Of a DNA stretch of 10,482 bases, positions 6,182-10,482 are shown in pieces. The notes beneath the pieces are model-generated. The model searched no databases and was not told the DNA's origin. It saw only the letters and a program-made list of their open reading frames with translations. Numbering within the stretch: the first letter of the stretch is position 1; every line of letters starts with the position of its first letter. The stretch is from Clostridiales bacterium (lineage in GTDB: Bacteria; Bacillota; Clostridia; Tissierellales; Dethiosulfatibacteraceae), in assembly GCA_003539375.1 (NCBI GenBank), contig DPPH01000267.1:1-10482 (forward strand), given 5' to 3'. The translations under genes were made by a program, and so were the position numbers.

Positions 6182-7090
6182 TTATTCGTAATTCAATTCA
6201 CTATAATCATATTTGTTAGAAATTAATTCTTTTTCCAGCATCCATTCCGATACTACATAGAAAGTCTCTTCATGAGGTGGATTTTTTCCTTTAAATTCTG
6301 GAAAAACAAAATCTTCTTTTATCTCTTCAGGAAAACCTAATTCTTCTACTAAGTAATGATAAAACTCATCTTTTTCTGCCTTATTTAAATATTCTACCGC
6401 CATGTTGTATCCTTCATAAAGCTTTTCAACTCCTGTTGGATTGTTTTCTAAAGTTTCATTGTTAAATAACACTATAGCCGGATAGAGATCAAAACTCTCG
6501 GTATCTCCAACCACAGTTCCTCCATTTTTTACTGCTGAAAAGGCTAATGGTTCCGGTAAGGTCGATCCATTTAAGGCATTTGCATAAAGCATTTCTAGTC
6601 TTACCGGCATCTGTGGTATAGCGACTTTTTTAAGTTTATCTTTAATTCCTAAATTATCAAACACTATATCAGTTGAAAAATCGATTACTGTATTTGAAGA
6701 TAAGCCTACTTGAATTTCTTCTAAATTTTTAAATGATTCATCATCTAAGATTGGTGAAGTTACTACTCTATAGTTTCCGTAGGTATCAGAAGTCATTTTG
6801 AAATCTAAGCCAGATTCTCTGTAGAAGAAAATCGTCAGCATATCAGCCATAGCTCCATCTATATTACCCGTTACCAGTGCAGTATCCCTATCTACAGCAC
6901 TTCTAAATACAGTTATTTCAACTTCTACCCCGGCATCTTCATAGTATCCCATTTTATCTGCAATTAAAAAAGGGACTGCTCCTACGTCCGACATTACTCC
7001 AAAGTTTATTTTTTCAGGCTCTTTTTCACTACAGCCTACAGCTGTAAGACCTAAAATTAATATTAATACTAATAAAATTATTCTTTTCAT
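6182..7090 (-). CDS. ABC transporter solute-binding lipoprotein (NMT1/SsuA-like)
   Basis: A 302-residue extracellular binding protein. The signal peptide is a basic MKR start, a hydrophobic run, and lipobox AVGC with the lipid-attachment cysteine at C20. The mature part has the type II binding-protein pattern of the nitrate/sulfonate/HMP family: FGVMSDVGAVPFLIADKMGYY (30-50), GNIDGAMADM (75-84), VGLSSNTVIDFSTD (128-141) and the inter-lobe LPEP (178-181). The ligand cannot be read from the sequence. Members of this fold bind nitrate, taurine, pyrimidine precursors of thiamine, or riboflavin. The gene follows its permease by 110 bases and is last in an operon with ubiD, ubiA and ubiX, suggesting a ligand tied to quinone or prenyl-FMN metabolism. 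The ribosome binding site is AAAGGCGG. Confidence 0.88.
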   Translation of the reverse strand: MKRIILLVLILILGLTAVGCSEKEPEKINFGVMSDVGAVPFLIADKMGYYEDAGVEVEITVFRSAVDRDTALVTGNIDGAMADMLTIFFYRESGLDFKMTSDTYGNYRVVTSPILDDESFKNLEEIQVGLSSNTVIDFSTDIVFDNLGIKDKLKKVAIPQMPVRLEMLYANALNGSTLPEPLAFSAVKNGGTVVGDTESFDLYPAIVLFNNETLENNPTGVEKLYEGYNMAVEYLNKAEKDEFYHYLVEELGFPEEIKEDFVFPEFKGKNPPHEETFYVVSEWMLEKELISNKYDYSELNYE

Positions 7091-7112
7091 ATTTTCCGCC
7101 TTTCTATTATGT

Positions 7113-7132
7113 TTTAATTTTATAAAATTAAA
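7113..7132. repeat. Perfect 20-base AT-only palindrome between permease and binding-protein genes
   Basis: TTTAATTTTATAAAATTAAA is its own reverse complement and lies 23 bases upstream of the binding-protein ATG. It could be an operator or a weak hairpin that sets the ratio of binding protein to membrane subunits. With no G or C it would be unstable as RNA, and the 110-base gap is so AT-rich that chance is a real alternative. No convincing promoter was found in this gap. Confidence 0.4.
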
Positions 7133-7200
7133 TATTTTTACAATTTAAAATTTTAACACAAATTAGTTAATTTTTCTACAATCTCTTTGAATTAAACCAT

Positions 7201-7926
7201 TTAATTCCAAACACAAATTTTTCTTTCTAATATATCTATAATATTAAACAAGAATGTTCCCATGAGACTTATAAGAACTATACCAGAAAACATAGCAGTA
7301 TAATCTAATTTCAACCAGGAATCCATTATAAAATAACCTATTCCCAAATTTGTAGCATAATTTTCTGCAAAAAATAGTACGGAGATACTTATGCCTATGC
7401 TTACTCTAATAGAAGTAAATAAATTTGGAAGTATGGCTGGCAGAATAACATGCTTGTATACTTGAAACCCATGTCCACCTAAAGATTTAATAGACAAAAA
7501 ATATGAAGGATGGATTTTTTTAACCCCATCTCTTATTGTAATGGATATCTGAAAAAATAGTATTAGCGAGACTAAGGCTATTTTTGATGCATCACCTAGT
7601 CCTAAAAAAAGCATCAACAGAGGTAAAAAAGCTATTTTGGGAATAGGAAATAAGGTATATAAAAGTGGGGTAATAAATTGATCGATTTTTTTGTTTCTAG
7701 CAGTTCCAATACCAACCACAAAACCTAAAACAATAGTTATAAGTATTGCAGTAAATATCCTATATAAGCTTACTAGGACATTTATTCCTAGATCTCCAAT
7801 GTTTTTGAAAATATATGCAAAAGTTTCTATTGGTGATGGAACTATATTTTTCATAACTAATAAATGAGCTAAATACCAGATAATAAATATTATAAATATA
7901 CTGTATATGTAAGGGTGTCTTTTCAT
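7201..7926 (-). CDS. ABC transporter permease (nitrate/taurine/HMP type)
   Basis: A 241-residue inner-membrane permease of the binding-protein-dependent family. About six membrane segments are visible. VPSP (29-32) after the first segment is the common LPSP-like motif of this group, FPIPKIAFLPLL (93-104) is the conserved P-x-P-K stretch, and SIKSLGGHGFQVYKHVILP (145-163) is the EAA loop that docks on the ATPase. The ATG follows AAGGAGC, which is built from the last codons of the ATPase gene, and only 2 bases separate the two genes. It should form the channel for the binding protein encoded next. Substrate unknown; the family includes SsuC, TauC and ThiX. Confidence 0.92.
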   Translation of the reverse strand: MKRHPYIYSIFIIFIIWYLAHLLVMKNIVPSPIETFAYIFKNIGDLGINVLVSLYRIFTAILITIVLGFVVGIGTARNKKIDQFITPLLYTLFPIPKIAFLPLLMLFLGLGDASKIALVSLILFFQISITIRDGVKKIHPSYFLSIKSLGGHGFQVYKHVILPAILPNLFTSIRVSIGISISVLFFAENYATNLGIGYFIMDSWLKLDYTAMFSGIVLISLMGTFLFNIIDILERKICVWN

Positions 7927-7928
7927 AA

Positions 7929-8663
7929 TTACAGCTCCTTCATTATTCTTCTAAGTTCTAAGCATTTTTCATAGAAACCTTCTTTTTCTCTAGCTTTTAT
8001 ATCACCAAATTCTTTATTTTTAACATTCTTTTTTATTTCTCCCTTACTGTTTAGGATTATAATATTTTCTCCCATAAAAACTGCTTCCTCTATACTATGG
8101 GTAACAGTTATAATGGTGATTGGATTTTGTTTGTACAAATTTAATACTGCATCTTGAAGAGATTCTCTTGTTATAGCATCTAAGGAAGAGAAAGGTTCAT
8201 CTAAAAGAAGTAGGTCCGGATTCATAATCCAAGACCTAGCAACAGCTACTCTCTGTTTTTGTCCGCCGCTAAGATTATCAGGGTATGAATTAGAGTATTC
8301 AGATATCTTCAGTTTTTCAACTAGTTTTTCATAATCTTCTTCGTACTCATAAATAACCTGATTTCTTATCTCTATTGGAAGAAGTATGTTTTCCTTCACA
8401 GTTTTCCAGGGAAATAATCCATAATCTTGAAATACTATGCTTTTTACCAATTCTTTATTTGTAATCACATCTCCAGAAATATTACATTTTCCCGGCAATA
8501 ATCCGGCTATACCATGAAGAAAAGTTGTCTTGCCGCATCCTGATGGACCAAGTATGGAATATGTCTGCCCCTTTATTATTTCTACATTTACATTGTTTAA
8601 GGCTTCTACATCTGGATATGATACTGAATAATTTTTTATATTTACTAAAACTTCACCTTTCAT
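7929..8663 (-). CDS. ABC transporter ATP-binding protein (nitrate/taurine/HMP type)
   Basis: A 244-residue ABC ATPase with an intact catalytic set: Walker A GPSGCGKT (39-46), Q-loop Q79 in VFQDYGLFPW, signature LSGGQ (131-135), Walker B LLLLDEP (151-157) and switch H189 in VTHSIEEA. The FQD-x-x-LFPW and THSIEEA forms are typical of SsuB/TauB/ThiZ-type subunits. Its start lies 11 bases inside the end of ubiX with a GGGG-containing ribosome binding site, so the transporter is co-transcribed and probably translationally coupled to the quinone genes. It powers the adjacent permease; the two plus the lipoprotein make a complete importer. Confidence 0.94.
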   Translation of the reverse strand: MKGEVLVNIKNYSVSYPDVEALNNVNVEIIKGQTYSILGPSGCGKTTFLHGIAGLLPGKCNISGDVITNKELVKSIVFQDYGLFPWKTVKENILLPIEIRNQVIYEYEEDYEKLVEKLKISEYSNSYPDNLSGGQKQRVAVARSWIMNPDLLLLDEPFSSLDAITRESLQDAVLNLYKQNPITIITVTHSIEEAVFMGENIIILNSKGEIKKNVKNKEFGDIKAREKEGFYEKCLELRRIMKEL

Positions 8664-9240
8664 TTTCAGTACCCCAGGTTCTATGGTGGGAATTTTTAAT
8701 ATTTAAAAAATTTAAAATCCTTCCGACAAAAATATCATCGGATTCCTTTAGAGATTTTGGTTTATTATAATAAGAGGGCACCGGTGGCATTATTACTCCT
8801 CCTAGTCTACTTATTTTCAACATATTTTCAAGGTGAATGCCTGATAGAGGGGTTTCTCTGGCTATTAAAATAAGGGGAGTTTTTTCTTTAACAGCAACAT
8901 CTACACTTCTTAACAATAGATTATCACTAATACCATTGGCTATTTTACCTAATGTACCCATACTGCAGGGTATAATAATTACAGCATCTACTTTATAAGA
9001 GCCGCTGGCTATATTGGAAAACATATCATTATTTGAATAGTGAGTGATTTCATCTGAAATTTCCTTAAATTCTTCAATTAAATCTTCAAATTTTTCCTCC
9101 AACTCATATTCTAATACACTTAATCCATTTTCAGTAAGGACAAGTTCAACATGGTGTCCTAGTGAAAGTAATTTCTTTATTAAATTTTCTGCTAAAGTAC
9201 TTCCGCTTGCTCCTGTTATTCCGACAATTATTTTTTTCAT
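8653..9240 (-). CDS. ubiX: Flavin prenyltransferase, UbiX family (MqnM-like)
   Basis: UbiX joins a dimethylallyl group to FMN to make prenyl-FMN, the cofactor of UbiD decarboxylases. The 195-residue length is standard. Motifs: GITGASGS (7-14) for phosphate binding, IIIPCSMGTLGKIANG (88-103), ARETPLSGIHLENML (127-141) and MPPVPSYY (151-158), all hallmarks of the family. It starts 10 bases after the ubiA stop with a GAGAGG ribosome binding site and overlaps the following ATPase gene by 11 bases. A partner UbiD lies two genes upstream, so the cofactor is made next to its user. Role in menaquinone synthesis is inferred from ubiA and ubiD; UbiX itself serves many UbiD enzymes. Confidence 0.95.
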   Translation of the reverse strand: MKKIIVGITGASGSTLAENLIKKLLSLGHHVELVLTENGLSVLEYELEEKFEDLIEEFKEISDEITHYSNNDMFSNIASGSYKVDAVIIIPCSMGTLGKIANGISDNLLLRSVDVAVKEKTPLILIARETPLSGIHLENMLKISRLGGVIMPPVPSYYNKPKSLKESDDIFVGRILNFLNIKNSHHRTWGTENER

Positions 9241-9250
9241 AAGAACCTCT

Positions 9251-10129
9251 CTATATTATAAAAATATCTAAAATTGATGATGCTAGTAGTATCATTGATA
9301 TAAATTGATTAATATTATATGATGCTAGATTCATTATATTCTTATGTTCTGGGTCTACTATATAATGTTCTATTATTAGCAATATACCACTAATTATAAC
9401 TCCTACTAAATATGCTAAATTGAGTTGCGTTATAAAATACAATGATAAAAGTAGTATCCACATTATCAGGTGAAATCCCCTTGCTATCCATAAAGCTCCT
9501 TTAAAACCAAACCTAGCCGGTATAGAGTAGAGTCCTTCTTTTCTATCAAAATCTATATCCTGGGTGCCGTAAAATATATCAAATCCACCTACCCACAAAG
9601 TTACTACAGCAGCAAATATTATAGGTATTAAATCAAAACTGCCTCTTACAGCAAGCCAAGCTCCGACTGGAGCTCCAGCACAGGTAGCCCCTAAAATCAC
9701 GTGACATAACCATGTGAATCTTTTTGTATAGGAATATAAAGTGAACATAATTAATGCTACCGGTGATAAATAAAAACAAATATTGTTAATCTTGTAAGCC
9801 GCAAATACAAAAACTATATATAGTATTAGAGTAATAATAAGGGGTTCTGACCTATTAATTTTTCCTGAAGGTATGTGCCTGTCTTTTGTTCTTGGGTTTT
9901 TAGCATCATATTTTGCATCTACATATCTGTTTAAGGCATTTGCTCCATTTCTACCAGCAAATAAAGCAACTAATATCCAGAAAACTATTCTACCTTCCGG
10001 CATCCCATCGGCTGCTAAAAACATTGCTATTAATGCAAAAGGTAAGGAAAATAAGGTATGGGAGAACATAACAAGTTCTCCGTAATCTTTAATTTTACTA
10101 AATATTTTATTTGTATTTATCAATGCCAT
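9251..10129 (-). CDS. ubiA: UbiA-family aromatic prenyltransferase (MqnP-like)
   Basis: A membrane prenyltransferase that attaches a polyprenyl chain to an aromatic acid. In 292 residues both aspartate-rich Mg-diphosphate motifs are present: NRYVDAKYD (67-75), and D184 to D195 containing YGTQDIDFD, followed by GLYSIPARFG (199-208). This second form is typical of the bacterial UbiA/MqnP group rather than of MenA. Eight or nine membrane segments fit the fold. The ATG overlaps the ubiD end by 23 bases, and AGAGGTGG at normal spacing supports that start. With ubiD and ubiX it matches the prenylation-decarboxylation set of the futalosine menaquinone route; the acceptor (dihydroxy-naphthoate versus 4-hydroxybenzoate) is not proven. 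Confidence 0.92.
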   Translation of the reverse strand: MALINTNKIFSKIKDYGELVMFSHTLFSLPFALIAMFLAADGMPEGRIVFWILVALFAGRNGANALNRYVDAKYDAKNPRTKDRHIPSGKINRSEPLIITLILYIVFVFAAYKINNICFYLSPVALIMFTLYSYTKRFTWLCHVILGATCAGAPVGAWLAVRGSFDLIPIIFAAVVTLWVGGFDIFYGTQDIDFDRKEGLYSIPARFGFKGALWIARGFHLIMWILLLSLYFITQLNLAYLVGVIISGILLIIEHYIVDPEHKNIMNLASYNINQFISMILLASSILDIFII

Positions 10130-10482
10130 ATTCCGGCCACCTCTTATCTACTAATTCTATGATTTTAGTAGTCATCTCTATATCATCAGGCCAGTTTCTT
10201 TTAAATCCAGGGTCTTCACCTTTTCTGGTAGCATCAATTCCGACAAATAAACTATCATCATTTCTCATTTTAATAACTGTATCTCTTTTTGGATCTATAT
10301 TATTAAATATTTTCCAAGCAACTGTTGATAGATCTTTATTATCAATCCAGTCGTCAACTACTATTAAAAATTTATTTTCTTCACTTGATATTTCATTTAG
10401 GTATTCTTTTACAGTTTTATCATTTTCTTTTTTATTGTATTTAATAATTTTTACCGGTGAGTTTTCTCCATTTATTAATCTG
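10107..10482 (-). CDS. ubiD: UbiD-family decarboxylase, C-terminal part (partial; MqnL-like)
   Basis: The last 124 codons of a gene that enters from the right edge and ends at TAA (10107-10109), overlapping ubiA by 23 bases. The translation shows the UbiD C-terminal pattern: FLIVVDDWID, then AWKIFNNIDPKRD, then FVGIDATRKG and a closing KRNWPDDIEM segment. UbiD enzymes use prenyl-FMN to decarboxylate aromatic acids, here presumably the prenylated naphthoate. The prenyl-FMN site and the catalytic Arg/Glu residues lie in the missing part, so activity cannot be judged. The central D-D-x-I-D has a Trp where many UbiDs have Asp. The overlap ties it to ubiA in one operon. Confidence 0.88.
   Translation of the reverse strand, partial: RLINGENSPVKIIKYNKKENDKTVKEYLNEISSEENKFLIVVDDWIDNKDLSTVAWKIFNNIDPKRDTVIKMRNDDSLFVGIDATRKGEDPGFKRNWPDDIEMTTKIIELVDKRWPEYGIDKYK

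Noticed and set aside
7091..7200. Separate promoter for the solute-binding lipoprotein gene
   Set aside because: Several AT-rich hexamers resemble -10 boxes but none has a -35 at proper spacing.
9873..10085. Plus-strand open frame opposite the start of ubiA
   Set aside because: Antisense shadow of the conserved first half of UbiA, with no start signal or recognisable domain.

Overview
The window is strongly AT-rich, tightly packed DNA from a low-GC Gram-positive anaerobe, most likely of the Clostridia/Tissierellia type. The evidence is the base composition, AAGGAGG-type ribosome binding sites, a dnaX-ebfC-recR block in the usual Firmicutes order, FeoA/FeoB ferrous iron uptake, and a lipoprotein-type solute-binding protein. 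I cannot name a genus. Twelve of thirteen genes lie on the minus strand, so transcription runs mainly from high to low coordinates. The exception is one small membrane protein gene at 2421-2768. No gap exceeds about 170 bases. I saw no tRNA, rRNA, insertion sequence, CRISPR array or prophage gene.

Bases 1-2248 form an iron region. It holds feoA and the GTPase end of feoB (cut by the window edge), preceded by a near-consensus promoter with a Fur-like box at the expected start site. Upstream of that is fetA-fetB, an ABC system of the iron-export family, whose candidate -10 hexamer lies inside a PerR-like box. A cell could thus separate import (iron-sensed) from export (peroxide-sensed), but the operator assignments are inference.

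Bases 2421-3433 hold two small membrane proteins of unknown function (DUF1475-like and DUF3159-like). They converge and overlap at their stop codons.

Bases 3510-6155 are the DNA replication/repair block: promoter, dnaX (clamp-loader tau), ebfC (nucleoid-associated protein), recR (recombination mediator), then a clear intrinsic terminator. dnaX carries A8 and A9 runs in its coding strand. The A8 run sits in the linker after the clamp-loader core, just where slippage or frameshifting would yield a gamma-like short form.

Bases 6182-10482 look like one operon, read in the order ubiD (partial), ubiA, ubiX, ABC ATPase, ABC permease, solute-binding lipoprotein. The first three are the prenylation/decarboxylation set seen late in menaquinone synthesis by the futalosine route (MqnL, MqnP, MqnM-like). 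The ABC genes belong to the nitrate/taurine/HMP-type family and are joined to ubiX by an 11-bp overlap. The most interesting reading is that the transporter supplies an aromatic precursor or a flavin to this quinone pathway. That is a hypothesis from gene order, not a demonstrated function.
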